This document shows, one piece after another, positions 8,309 through 15,955 of a DNA stretch of 44,187 bases; the stretch's first letter is position 1; each line of letters opens with the position of its first letter. The position numbers and the translations under genes were made by a program. The notes below the pieces were generated by a model. It did no database searches and was not told the DNA's origin. It was given only the letters and a program-made list of their open reading frames with translations. The stretch is from JBBQXK01 sp038251625 (GTDB taxonomy: Bacteria; Pseudomonadota; Alphaproteobacteria; Rhodobacterales; Rhodobacteraceae): positions 1 through 44,187 of the forward strand of contig JBBSBE010000017.1 in the NCBI GenBank assembly GCA_038251625.1. The letters run 5' to 3'.

Positions 8309-8698
8309 TCACGGCAATGGCAGAACCCCCTGCTGCCGCGCAAGCCGGCCACAGTAATCTATCCACTTCTTGTTCGACCGGACCGATGCGATGTTGTCGA
8401 CCCGACCCTTCCAACGCGTTGTGAGATAGGGAAGGATCGAGGCCACATCCGCGGCAGGATCGGCCTGCCCCGCCATTTCGGCCTCGGCCACCGCCGCCTC
8501 GACGAGGCGCGCGGAGATTTCGCTGGCGCGTTCAAGCTCGGCCGACGAGGCGCCGCCATAACCCCTGAACCCTGCCACGGCGCCGAAGACGGCACTGCAT
8601 TCGGCCAAATTGGCCCAGAGCGGGGGCTCGGGCGATGTCTGCGCCGCGAGAGGCGACACAGACATCATCAGCCCCATTGCGCCAAGGCGGCCGGTCAC
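8309..8698 (-). CDS. small exported protein of unknown function between phbA and phbB
   Basis: About 129 residues from a GTG eight bases after the phbA stop; an ATG seven codons later is the alternative. The N-terminus reads as a signal peptide with a short basic region, a hydrophobic core (LGAMGLMMSVSPLAA) and a likely cut after AAQ or AQT. The mature protein is helical, acidic to neutral, with two cysteines (AECSAVF and IDYCGRL) that could form a disulfide. No known domain recognised. It sits inside the PHB operon, but an exported protein has no obvious role in cytoplasmic PHB granule synthesis, so the link may be positional only. Confidence 0.65.
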   Translation of the reverse strand: MTGRLGAMGLMMSVSPLAAQTSPEPPLWANLAECSAVFGAVAGFRGYGGASSAELERASEISARLVEAAVAEAEMAGQADPAADVASILPYLTTRWKGRVDNIASVRSNKKWIDYCGRLARQQGVLPLP

Positions 8699-8705
8699 CC
8701 GGTTG

Positions 8706-9881
8706 TCAGTCGCGCTCGAGGCACATCGCAACGCCCATGCCGCCGCCGATGCACAGCGTGGCCAGGCCTTTCTTGGCATCCCGGCGCACCATCTCGTGCA
8801 GGAGGGTGTTCAGAATGCGCGCGCCCGAGGCACCGATCGGATGGCCGATGGCAATCGCGCCGCCGTTCACGTTCACGACGGCCGGATCCCAGCCCATATC
8901 CTTGTTCACCGCGCAGGCCTGCGCGGCGAAGGCCTCGTTCGCTTCCACCAGATCAAGATCGGATGCCTTCCACCCGGCCTTTTCCAGCGCCTTGCGGCTG
9001 GCGTAGATCGGACCTGCCCCCATGATCGAGGGGTCAAGGCCCACGGTCGCGTAGGATGCGATGCGGGCCAGGGGTTTCAGGCCCCGCTTTTCGGCATCCG
9101 CCGACGACATCACCAGAACCGCCGCCGCGCCGTCATTGAGGCCGCTCGCATTGGCCGCTGTCACCGTGCCGTCTTTCACGAAGGCCGGGCGCAGCTTCTG
9201 CATGGCTTCGAAAGTGGCGCCGTGGCGGATGTATTCGTCGCTGTCCACGCTGATGTCGCCCTTGCGGGTTTTCACCAAGAAAGGCACGATCTCGTCCTTG
9301 AACTTGCCTGCCTTCTGCGCGGCTTCGGCCTTGTTCTGGCTAGCCACGGCAAAATGATCCTGCATGTCGCGGCTGATCTGCCATTGGGCGGCCACGTTTT
9401 CGGCCGTCTGGCCCATGTGATAGCCGTTGAACGCGTCCCAAAGCCCATCGCGGATCATCGAATCGATGAAGTTGAGATCACCCATCTTCTGACCAGCCCG
9501 CAAATGCGCCACGTGGGGCGCGAGGCTCATGCTTTCCTGACCACCCGCGACCACGATGCCGGAATCGCCAAGCTGCACATGCTGCGCCGCCAGCGCCACG
9601 GCGCGCAGACCAGAGCCGCAGACCTGGTTGATCGACCAGGCCGCGCTTTCCTTGGGCAGACCTGCATGGATATGGGCCTGACGCGCGGGGTTCTGGCCCT
9701 GCCCGGCGGTCAGCACCTGGCCAAGGATGGTTTCGCTGACCTCACCCTTTTCGATGCCCGCGCGCGACACGACGGCATCGATCACGGTGGCACCCAGTTC
9801 ATGGGCGGGGGTGTTGGCGAAAGCGCCGTTGAAGCTGCCGACGGCGGTACGCGCGGCAGAAACGATCACGACATTGGTCAT
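8706..9881 (-). CDS. phbA: acetyl-CoA C-acetyltransferase (beta-ketothiolase, PHB biosynthesis)
   Basis: Condenses two acetyl-CoA to acetoacetyl-CoA, the first step of PHB synthesis. At 391 residues it has standard thiolase length. The nucleophilic Cys88 lies in INQVCGSGLRAV, His347 in AIGHPIGASGAR and the second catalytic Cys377 in CIGGGMGVA. The NEAFAAQ block is also present. A good ribosome binding site (AGGGAGGA) precedes the ATG. It is first in a minus-strand run: phbA, exported protein, phbB, three ATP-grasp genes. No synthase (phaC), phasin or PhaR gene is in the window. Thiolases of fatty-acid breakdown are related, but the neighbouring phbB settles the biosynthetic role. Confidence 0.94.
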   Translation of the reverse strand: MTNVVIVSAARTAVGSFNGAFANTPAHELGATVIDAVVSRAGIEKGEVSETILGQVLTAGQGQNPARQAHIHAGLPKESAAWSINQVCGSGLRAVALAAQHVQLGDSGIVVAGGQESMSLAPHVAHLRAGQKMGDLNFIDSMIRDGLWDAFNGYHMGQTAENVAAQWQISRDMQDHFAVASQNKAEAAQKAGKFKDEIVPFLVKTRKGDISVDSDEYIRHGATFEAMQKLRPAFVKDGTVTAANASGLNDGAAAVLVMSSADAEKRGLKPLARIASYATVGLDPSIMGAGPIYASRKALEKAGWKASDLDLVEANEAFAAQACAVNKDMGWDPAVVNVNGGAIAIGHPIGASGARILNTLLHEMVRRDAKKGLATLCIGGGMGVAMCLERD

Positions 9882-9908
9882 GGGGGTGGTCCTCCCTAAA
9901 GGGTTCAG

Positions 9909-9927
9909 GGCGGAACATGGTTCCGCC
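9909..9927. promoter_or_regulatory. perfect 8-bp inverted repeat in the phbA leader region
   Basis: GGCGGAAC, a three-base loop, then GTTCCGCC, followed on the plus strand by a T-rich stretch. On the minus strand it lies 28 bases before the phbA ATG. It could be a leader hairpin, a dyad operator, or a plus-strand terminator stopping antisense transcripts. No known PhaR-like motif was recognised in it. Confidence 0.35.
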
Positions 9928-10094
9928 TTTCTTGCCCTTTGGCTTACGGACTAAGGGCCCCGAAATCAAGGCATGGAGGCCGTGCCGGACGCACCTGCGC
10001 CGGGCGCGATGGCGGGCGGGCTTGGGTCAGATCCTGGCGCTTTCGCACGTTTCCCCGTCGATGCCGCCGCAGATCGCAACCAACCGGCCCCGCA

Positions 10095-10952
10095 TCAGGC
10101 GCGCTTGCGCTTGGCATCCTCTGCCCCGACAACCCAGGCGGGCCGAACGGTCGGCGCGCCAAAGAGATACCCTTGCATGCAATCGATCCCGATTGCCTGA
10201 AGGAATCCGGCGTCTTCGGGCGTTTCGACCGATTCCGCGACCGTCATCATCTCGAAATGCCTGCCCACAGACAGCAGCGCCTGTGTCAGCATCTGATTGT
10301 CGGGGTCGCGCGCGATGTTGCGGATGAATTGCCCGTCAATCTTGAGGATGTCGAAGAAGAACTCGCGCAGATAACGGAACGAGGTGAACCCGGCCCCGAA
10401 GTCATCCAGTGCGAAAGCGATCCCCATCATCTGCATCTCGTCCATGAAGGCGATCACGATTTCGGGCACCAGCATCGCAGACTGTTCGGTGATTTCCAGA
10501 ATCAGACGGTCGCCGATGCCGGGATGGGCGGCCAGTGCGCGCTTGAGGATTCGCGTCCAGCGCGGGTAACCGATTGAGCGCGCAGACATGTTGACGGCTA
10601 TCCGCAACCCGGGCTGCGCGACCAGCGTGGCCAGCCCCATCTCCAGCGCCGCGCAGTCGATCAGGCGTCCGGTTTCGGCCACCTCGATCGCATGGATGAA
10701 ATCGCGTGCGGGAATCGCGCGGCCCGAGGGATCGAGCACCCGGATCAGCCCTTCGTGATAGGCAACACGCCCGGGGTCGCGCGCCATGATCACGGGCTGA
10801 TAGGCCATCCGCAGCCGGCCTTCCTGCAACGCCGACTGCACCATCGACAGCGCAGCGCGATCCTGCGCATCCACGGCAAAGGCAAGCGGGCTCGCCTCGG
10901 TCAGGAACACATCCGCTTTTGCCTTGCGCCCCTGTGCGGCAGATTGGACCAT
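10095..10952 (-). CDS. EAL-domain protein, probable cyclic-di-GMP phosphodiesterase
   Basis: 285 residues: a short N-terminal part of about 35 residues, then one EAL domain. The signature is EGL instead of EAL (Glu67 kept, then LIR). The other catalytic and metal positions are visible: Asn121 in NMSARS, the EITE block near 153-156, Asp183-Asp184 in DDFGAGFTSF, Lys204 in KIDG, Glu240 and Glu243 in AESVET, and the closing QGYLFG. This suggests active hydrolysis of c-di-GMP to pGpG, with the Ala to Gly change unlikely to be fatal. No membrane or sensor domain is attached, so it is probably a soluble enzyme. The ribosome binding site GGGAGGGG precedes the ATG. It is divergent from tag. Confidence 0.88.
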   Translation of the reverse strand: MVQSAAQGRKAKADVFLTEASPLAFAVDAQDRAALSMVQSALQEGRLRMAYQPVIMARDPGRVAYHEGLIRVLDPSGRAIPARDFIHAIEVAETGRLIDCAALEMGLATLVAQPGLRIAVNMSARSIGYPRWTRILKRALAAHPGIGDRLILEITEQSAMLVPEIVIAFMDEMQMMGIAFALDDFGAGFTSFRYLREFFFDILKIDGQFIRNIARDPDNQMLTQALLSVGRHFEMMTVAESVETPEDAGFLQAIGIDCMQGYLFGAPTVRPAWVVGAEDAKRKRA

Positions 10953-11022
10953 GATCCCCTCCCATTGCGACGACGCCAGATTGCGGCCACAGACGTAAAG
11001 GGCTGGTAAAGATTCCTTGTTT

Positions 11023-11036
11023 GTTCCAATTTGAAC
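11023..11036. promoter_or_regulatory. GTTC-N6-GAAC dyad between the EAL gene and tag
   Basis: An inverted repeat GTTC CAATTT GAAC in the 110-base gap between two divergent genes, 26 bases before the tag ATG. It could be an operator for either gene. It is not the direct-repeat LexA box, and its binding protein is unknown. Confidence 0.25.
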
Positions 11037-11062
11037 GAAATCCTTCTGTGGCGGACGCCCCG

Positions 11063-11632
11063 ATGCAAGACCGTTGCCCCTGGTGCGGAACCGACCCGCT
11101 TTACGTTGCCTACCACGATACCGAATGGGGTGTTCCCTGCCGCGACCCGCGCGCCTTGTGGGAAATGCTGATGCTTGAGGGCTTTCAGGCGGGCCTGTCG
11201 TGGATCACGATCCTGCGCAAACGCGACACCTTTCGCGAGGCCTTCGACGGGTTCGATCCCGTCCGGATCGCGACATGGGGAGAGGCTGACACGCTGCGCC
11301 TGCTTGCCAACCCAGGGATCATCCGTCACCGCGGCAAGATAGAGGCCACCTATGCCTCCGCGCGCGCCTTTCTAGCCATCGAGGCACGGCAGGGGTTCGC
11401 GCCTTTCCTGTGGTCCTTTGCAGGCCACAGGCCGGTTCAATCGAACCTTGCCGCCATGACGGAGATCAAGCCCGAAACCCCGGCTTCACAGGCGCTGTCA
11501 AAGGCGCTGAAGGCCGAAGGGTTCAAGTTTTGCGGCCCGGCGATCTGCCATGCGTTCATGCAGGCATCCGGCATGGTCAACGATCACCTGACAAGCTGCC
11601 CGCGTCATGCCGAAGTGGCTGCCATGGGGTGA
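11063..11632 (+). CDS. tag: DNA-3-methyladenine glycosylase I
   Basis: Base-excision repair enzyme that removes 3-methyladenine from alkylated DNA. 189 residues, the usual size. The zinc site of the family is complete: Cys5, His18 (in YHDTEWGVP), His175 and Cys179 (DHLTSC). The block RCPWCGTDPLY at the N-terminus and the helix-hairpin-helix fold region (GFQAGLSW) fit Tag. The ATG at 11063 is chosen because the conserved protein starts there; a GTG at 11048 and a TTG at 11021 are in-frame alternatives. Its neighbours are an EAL protein (divergent) and an EamA transporter, with no clear functional link. Confidence 0.93.
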   Translation: MQDRCPWCGTDPLYVAYHDTEWGVPCRDPRALWEMLMLEGFQAGLSWITILRKRDTFREAFDGFDPVRIATWGEADTLRLLANPGIIRHRGKIEATYASARAFLAIEARQGFAPFLWSFAGHRPVQSNLAAMTEIKPETPASQALSKALKAEGFKFCGPAICHAFMQASGMVNDHLTSCPRHAEVAAMG

Positions 11633-11719
11633 GGGCCAAGGCGTTTTTCGTGCGCAAAGATCAGGCCGGGCCCCGATGGCCCTTGCGCCGCCAAGCGCGG
11701 GACGCGACAACATCGCGCC

Positions 11720-12610
11720 ATGACCCGTCAGACCGCCACCCTCATCGGATTTACCGCCGTCCTTCTGTGGGCGCTGCTGGCACTTTTCACCGTGGGGTCG
11801 GCCCCGGTACCACCGTTCCTGCTGAATGCGCTCTGCTTTGGCATCGGGGGCGGGATCGGGCTGGTTTGGATCGCGCTCGGGCGCGGGTTCGGCGTGCTGC
11901 GGGGTGTGCCGCTGGGGGTCTATGCCTTTGGAACAGCGGGGCTTTTTGGCTATCATTTCCTCTATTTTTCGGCGCTGCGCATGGCGCCGGCTGCCGAAGC
12001 GGGTCTGATCGCCTATCTCTGGCCGCTGTTCATCGTGCTTTTGTCGGGGCTTCTGCCGGGTGAGCGGTTGACGACGCGGCACATTTTGGGTGCCGTGATG
12101 GCGTTCGCCGGTGCCGCGCTGATCGCGCTGCCGGACGGCGGGGCGCTGGACGCAGGACAGATCACGGGCCTTGCCCTCGCTTTCCTTTGCGCAATCACGT
12201 GGGCCGTCTATTCCGTATCGTCCCGGCGGCTCGGGACACGGCCAAGCGAGACGGTGGTGGTCTTCTGCCTCGCTACCGCTGGGTTTTCGCTTTTGGCCCA
12301 TCTGACATTGGAAACCACAGCCTGGCCGCAAGGCGCGCTGGGCTGGGCCTCTGTCGCCGCACTGGGAATCGGGCCCGTCGGGATCGCCTTCTTCACTTGG
12401 GATGTCGGCATGAAGAAGGGCGATATCCAGCTTTTAGGCGTGGCCTCCTATGCGGCCCCGCTTCTGTCGACGCTGGCGCTTGTGATGGCCGGGATCGCCA
12501 AGGCAACACCGTTCCTGATCCTTGCCGCGTTGCTGATCGCCGGTGGTGCGGCGCTGGCGGCATCCGCCAGCCGCCGCCCGGCAATCGTCAGTTCTGCTGA
12601 AGGCGCGTGA
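11720..12610 (+). CDS. EamA/DMT-family transporter, YddG-like
   Basis: 296 residues with about ten hydrophobic helices in two EamA halves, an inner-membrane exporter of the drug/metabolite superfamily. The halves are visible as a first block up to LPDGGAL and a second starting at ITGLALAFLCAITWAVY. The motif GYHFLYFSALRMAPAAEA in the first half and WDVGMKKGDIQLLGVASY in the second resemble the aromatic amino acid exporter YddG. The substrate is not proved by this. It starts 87 bases after tag, and its 3' end overlaps the convergent YdcH-like gene by 23 bases. The last 15 residues are a polar tail. Confidence 0.85.
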   Translation: MTRQTATLIGFTAVLLWALLALFTVGSAPVPPFLLNALCFGIGGGIGLVWIALGRGFGVLRGVPLGVYAFGTAGLFGYHFLYFSALRMAPAAEAGLIAYLWPLFIVLLSGLLPGERLTTRHILGAVMAFAGAALIALPDGGALDAGQITGLALAFLCAITWAVYSVSSRRLGTRPSETVVVFCLATAGFSLLAHLTLETTAWPQGALGWASVAALGIGPVGIAFFTWDVGMKKGDIQLLGVASYAAPLLSTLALVMAGIAKATPFLILAALLIAGGAALAASASRRPAIVSSAEGA

Positions 12611-12755
12611 TTTCCTCTTTCAGGCGCATTTTCTGTTTCTTCATCTCGGCTATGCGGATCGCATCTGATCCCGGAGCGCGCTGCTCCTGCTCGACCATGT
12701 CAGAGAGGTGTTCGTGCTTGCGGCGCAATTCCTGCAGGTGCGAAGCAACGGTCAT
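12588..12755 (-). CDS. YdcH/DUF465-like small coiled-coil protein
   Basis: 55 residues, almost entirely helical, with heptad-like charged repeats (HLQELRRKHEHLSDMVEQEQ and MKKQKMRLKEEITRLQ). This is the pattern of the YdcH/DUF465 family, small cytoplasmic coiled coils of unknown function. The ATG at 12755 is chosen because an ideal AGGAGG lies six bases upstream; the frame stays open to 12836 but has no such site. A long hairpin ends in this ribosome binding site (see separate entry). The stop lies inside the end of the convergent transporter gene. Confidence 0.8.
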   Translation of the reverse strand: MTVASHLQELRRKHEHLSDMVEQEQRAPGSDAIRIAEMKKQKMRLKEEITRLQQN

Positions 12756-12761
12756 CGGTAT

Positions 12762-12801
12762 CCTCCTGTGATGAGTGTCCAACGTAACGATTTCATCACA
12801 G
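12762..12801 (-). promoter_or_regulatory. 9-bp inverted repeat ending in the ribosome binding site of the YdcH-like gene
   Basis: On the minus strand CTGTGATGA (12801-12766 region, left arm 12801-12793) is followed after 18 bases by TCATCACAG (12774-12766). The right arm shares two bases with AGGAGG (12767-12762). If transcribed, the hairpin would sit on the ribosome binding site; if not, it is a wide dyad that could bind a dimeric regulator. The repeat is seen directly and the role is inferred. Confidence 0.4.
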
Positions 12802-12856
12802 CCCCCGAGTCGTGTCACGGAAAACCGACCGCGCATGCGCGAAAGATAGGTGGCAT

Positions 12857-13645
12857 TCAGTCAAAGCGGCTGATTGCCGCCCCCCGGCGCAGAACGGCCT
12901 GTGCTTCGGGCGTGTAGTCCTCGCGGTCGCCTGCATGGGCGATCCCGGCGTGGATCACGAAGGGCGCAAGCAGACGGAACGCCCCGCGCCCGCCCTTGCG
13001 TGCCCGGATGATCACCCGCACGGCCGCGCGGCCATCGCGCGGGGCAAGGGGCAGCAGGCTGACGGATCCCATCCGCCCGTCCAGCGCGGCAAGCGCCGCC
13101 ATCGCGCGGTCGGCGCCAAGGATCAGCGTCAGCCAACCGCCGGGGCGCAGGCACCGCCGGGCAGCCTCGGTCCAGACGCCCAGCGGCAGCGCTTCGCGCA
13201 GCGCAAGGTCACGCGCAGCCACGGGCGAGGGCGTGCCGCCTGCGTAATAAGGCGGGTTCGCTATGACGTGGTCGACATCGCGCGGCAGGGTGCGGGGCAA
13301 GGCGGCCACATCGCCCTCTGTCACAACCATTGCCACCGTGTTGCGCGCGGCGTTCGCGCGGGCGAGCGACGCATAATCAGGATGGAGTTCCAGCCCCGTC
13401 AGACCTATCCCCGGCACGCGTGCCGCAAGGCAAAGGCTTGCGGCCCCTGCCCCGCAGCCAAGATCCAATACCGTCTGACCCACCTCTGCCGGGCAGGACG
13501 CTGCCAGCAGCACCGGATCGGTCGCCGCGCGATACCCCGCCACAGGCTGCCAAAGCCGCAATCGCCCGTTCAGGAACGCGTCATCGCTGAGTGGCCCAAG
13601 ACCGTGGCCCCCGGGTGGGGGGTCAGAGCCCTGTGGGGATGCCAT
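12857..13645 (-). CDS. TrmN6-like N6-adenine methyltransferase
   Basis: 262 residues, class I SAM-dependent methyltransferase. The SAM-binding motif is VLDLGCGAGAASL (about 59-71), the acidic strand end is in GLELHPDYASLA, and the catalytic NPPY (130-133) marks N6-adenine amino methylation. The overall layout with an early LNGRLRLWQP block resembles YfiC/TrmN6, which methylates A37 of tRNA-Val. The assignment to tRNA is by family similarity only; an rRNA or other substrate is possible. The start overlaps the end of the upstream DUF2007 gene by 23 bases, which suggests co-transcription. Confidence 0.8.
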   Translation of the reverse strand: MASPQGSDPPPGGHGLGPLSDDAFLNGRLRLWQPVAGYRAATDPVLLAASCPAEVGQTVLDLGCGAGAASLCLAARVPGIGLTGLELHPDYASLARANAARNTVAMVVTEGDVAALPRTLPRDVDHVIANPPYYAGGTPSPVAARDLALREALPLGVWTEAARRCLRPGGWLTLILGADRAMAALAALDGRMGSVSLLPLAPRDGRAAVRVIIRARKGGRGAFRLLAPFVIHAGIAHAGDREDYTPEAQAVLRRGAAISRFD

Positions 13646-13838
13646 TGTCGGCCAACACGCGGTTCGCGCGGTAATGGTCTTCCGCGCGCACCATCAGGCG
13701 GCGCGGGAAGATGCCGATGGACCCTTCAAGGACGCTCATGTGGACGTCGAGCGGGAACGTCTCTATATCCTCGCCCTGCAGGAGTGCTGTGGCGAATGCG
13801 ATGATCGTGGGGTCGGTCGTGCGCAGAAGCTCTTTCAT
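13623..13838 (-). CDS. DUF2007-family small protein
   Basis: 71 residues starting MKELLRTTDPTIIAFATALL. The N-terminal helix that follows a short strand, then IETFPLDVHMSVLEGSIG and a C-terminal RRLMVRAEDHYRAN, fits the DUF2007 group (putative signal-transducing domain, a PII-like small fold). The frame is open much further upstream (to 14759), but that stretch is antisense to the polyprenyl synthase, so the ATG at 13838 is used; its ribosome binding site is weak. Its 3' end overlaps the methyltransferase gene downstream. The start lies 63 bases from the start of the divergent polyprenyl synthase. Confidence 0.75.
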   Translation of the reverse strand: MKELLRTTDPTIIAFATALLQGEDIETFPLDVHMSVLEGSIGIFPRRLMVRAEDHYRANRVLADNGIPTGL

Positions 13839-13901
13839 GACGACGGAGATAAGCGGCGGCGCGCGGCCTGTCGAGGGTTGCGGATCGTGACGGGGGGGTG
13901 T

Positions 13902-14897
13902 GTGGATCACAAGGTAGCAAAACCGCAGGATGCGCTGGCCGAGTGGCTGGCCAGCGACATGGCCGAGGTCAGCACGCTGATCCGCGAACGCATGGCCAGC
14001 CGTCACGCACCGCGAATCCCGGAAGTGACGGCCCATTTGGTGGAAGCGGGCGGCAAGCGGCTGCGCCCGATGCTGACGCTCGCGGCGGCGCGGATGCTGG
14101 GATACCAGGGGCAGGATCACATCCGCCTTGCTGCAACGGTGGAATTCATCCACACCGCCACGCTTCTGCACGACGATGTGGTGGACGAAAGCGAGCGGCG
14201 GCGGGGGCGGCCCACTGCCAACCTTCTGTGGGATAACAAATCCTCGGTTCTGGTGGGCGATTACCTGTTTGCCCGCAGCTTTCAGCTGATGGTGGAAACC
14301 GGCAGTCTGCGCGTGCTCGATATTCTGTCGAACGCTGCGGCGACCATTGCGGAAGGCGAGGTCCTGCAGCTGACCGCCGCGCAGAATCTGGCCACGACCG
14401 AAGATATCTATCTGCAGGTTGTGCGCGGCAAGACAGCGGCGCTGTTTTCGGCGGCCACCGAATCCGGTGGCGTCATTGCGGGGGCCAGCACCGATCAGGT
14501 GGCCGCGCTTTTCAATTATGGCGATGCGTTGGGTATCGCGTTCCAGATCGCTGACGATCTTCTGGATTATGGCGGCGCCGATGCGGCCATCGGCAAGAAC
14601 ACCGGTGACGATTTCCGCGAACGCAAGGTCACGCTGCCCGTTATCAAGGCCGTCGCCGCCGCCACGCCGGAGGAACGTGCTTTCTGGGTGCGCGTGATCG
14701 AAAAGGGCGACCAGCGCGATGGCGATCTTGCCCATGCGCGCGCTCTGATGGCGCGACACGGCGCGATGGAAGCCGCACGGGATGAGGCATTCGCCTGGTC
14801 AGCCCGCGCCCGTGAAGCCCTTGCAGCCCTGCCCGGCAACCCCTTGCGCGATCTGCTGGACGCGCTTACGGATCATGTGGTGGCGCGTCTGGCGTGA
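13902..14897 (+). CDS. polyprenyl diphosphate synthase (quinone side chain)
   Basis: Trans-isoprenyl diphosphate synthase that builds the long prenyl tail, most likely of ubiquinone. The two aspartate-rich motifs are DDVVD (about 91-95) and DDLLD (about 218-222), with GGKRLRPML before the first and the KT motif in VVRGKTAALFSAA. 331 residues with a GTG start at 13902, preceded by a run of G; a GTG at 13887 is an alternative. Chain length (octa- or decaprenyl) cannot be read with certainty. It is divergent from the DUF2007-methyltransferase pair. The COQ9-family gene elsewhere in the window belongs to the same quinone pathway. Confidence 0.9.
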   Translation: MDHKVAKPQDALAEWLASDMAEVSTLIRERMASRHAPRIPEVTAHLVEAGGKRLRPMLTLAAARMLGYQGQDHIRLAATVEFIHTATLLHDDVVDESERRRGRPTANLLWDNKSSVLVGDYLFARSFQLMVETGSLRVLDILSNAAATIAEGEVLQLTAAQNLATTEDIYLQVVRGKTAALFSAATESGGVIAGASTDQVAALFNYGDALGIAFQIADDLLDYGGADAAIGKNTGDDFRERKVTLPVIKAVAAATPEERAFWVRVIEKGDQRDGDLAHARALMARHGAMEAARDEAFAWSARAREALAALPGNPLRDLLDALTDHVVARLA

Positions 14898-14928
14898 CAC
14901 GGCCGCCCCATGACAACGCAGATGTCGA

Positions 14929-15939
14929 TCAGTCGAAGGTGCCCGTAACCCGGCCAAACAGCATGAAGGCGCGCGCCGTCCGTGTTTCCGACAGTTCGGT
15001 CAACTCGGTATCGGTGGTGTTCTTCTCGAACTCCTGAAAGGTGCGGTCGAAGGTGCGCAGGAAATGGTGCCCCGCATCGCGAAACACCGGATCCTCGCGC
15101 ATCCGCGCGGCCGTCAGCGTGAGCGAAGACCGGTCCCGGATACCGCCCAACGCCGCCACGCCGCGCCCACGCTCGCCAGCCGCAAACCGGCGCCAGACCT
15201 CGGGGCGCGAACGGTCGGGGCGCAGGTCATCCATGTAGATGCCTTCCTGCGCCAGAAGCGTCAGCACATCCTGCGCCGCCCGGATCAGCTTGGAGGCGGT
15301 CCGATCCTCCAGCGCCAGCCGCAGCGCGCGAAAACCAGCCTTGTCGTCCGCACTTTCGGGGAAATGCAGGGCACGAATGAAATCGGCAACCGAAAGCGGC
15401 GCGCGCAGATCCTCGGCCGGGGTGCCAAGCGCCAGTGCAGGCTGTTCCTCGCCCGCAATCCGGGCAGGCAGGGCAAGCGCTGCCTTGCGGTCGGCGGACG
15501 GGACGGTCAGCGCGGCATCGCGGCGTGTGCTGAACATCGCCAGCGTCGCCTCGGTCTTGGCTTGCGCCGCGACAATCTCTTCCAGCCGCTTTTCGACCGA
15601 AGGCTTGGCCGCCCCGGATGTCTGCTGTGCCAGCACATAGGCATGGCGCATCGCATCGACCGTCACCTGCAACCGCGCGGCCTCGTCCCGCAGCGCCCGG
15701 ATCGACCGGCTGGTAGAGACGGCCACCCACAAAAGCGCCAGCGGCAGGAACAGGATCAGCAAGGTGAGTGCGAGGCCGACAGTGCCGCCCTCGCCCGGTG
15801 CCAACAGGAAATAGGCCCCTGCCCCAACGACCCACACGACCGCCATCAGCCCCGCGACAAGATCGCCGGGCGCGCGTTCGCTGCCCCGGTTCTGGGCATA
15901 GATGCCCAGGTCCAGCGGCTTGTCGTTCGGTTCGGCCAT
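14929..15939 (-). CDS. membrane protein with two N-terminal helices and coiled coil, unknown function
   Basis: 336 residues. Two hydrophobic segments near the N-terminus (about 27-46 and 53-74) anchor it in the inner membrane. A helical, probably coiled-coil section follows (about 78-135, with RDEAARLQVTVDAM and EKRLEEIVAAQAK). The C-terminal half (about 180-330) is a soluble helical domain with no domain I recognise, ending FMLFGRVTGTFD. Ribosome binding site GAGGGAG. It begins 16 bases after greA on the same strand, so the two probably share a transcript. I know of similar conserved hypotheticals next to greA in Rhodobacteraceae only from general impression. Confidence 0.72.
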   Translation of the reverse strand: MAEPNDKPLDLGIYAQNRGSERAPGDLVAGLMAVVWVVGAGAYFLLAPGEGGTVGLALTLLILFLPLALLWVAVSTSRSIRALRDEAARLQVTVDAMRHAYVLAQQTSGAAKPSVEKRLEEIVAAQAKTEATLAMFSTRRDAALTVPSADRKAALALPARIAGEEQPALALGTPAEDLRAPLSVADFIRALHFPESADDKAGFRALRLALEDRTASKLIRAAQDVLTLLAQEGIYMDDLRPDRSRPEVWRRFAAGERGRGVAALGGIRDRSSLTLTAARMREDPVFRDAGHHFLRTFDRTFQEFEKNTTDTELTELSETRTARAFMLFGRVTGTFD

Positions 15940-15955
15940 CGCCGCTCCCTCGCGG

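Noticed and set aside
11023..11036. Second LexA box next to tag
   Set aside because: The half-sites are inverted with a six-base spacer, while the alphaproteobacterial LexA box is a direct repeat with seven.
13839..14759. N-terminal extension of the DUF2007 gene
   Set aside because: The extension is antisense to the polyprenyl synthase; the DUF2007 family length fits the ATG at 13838.
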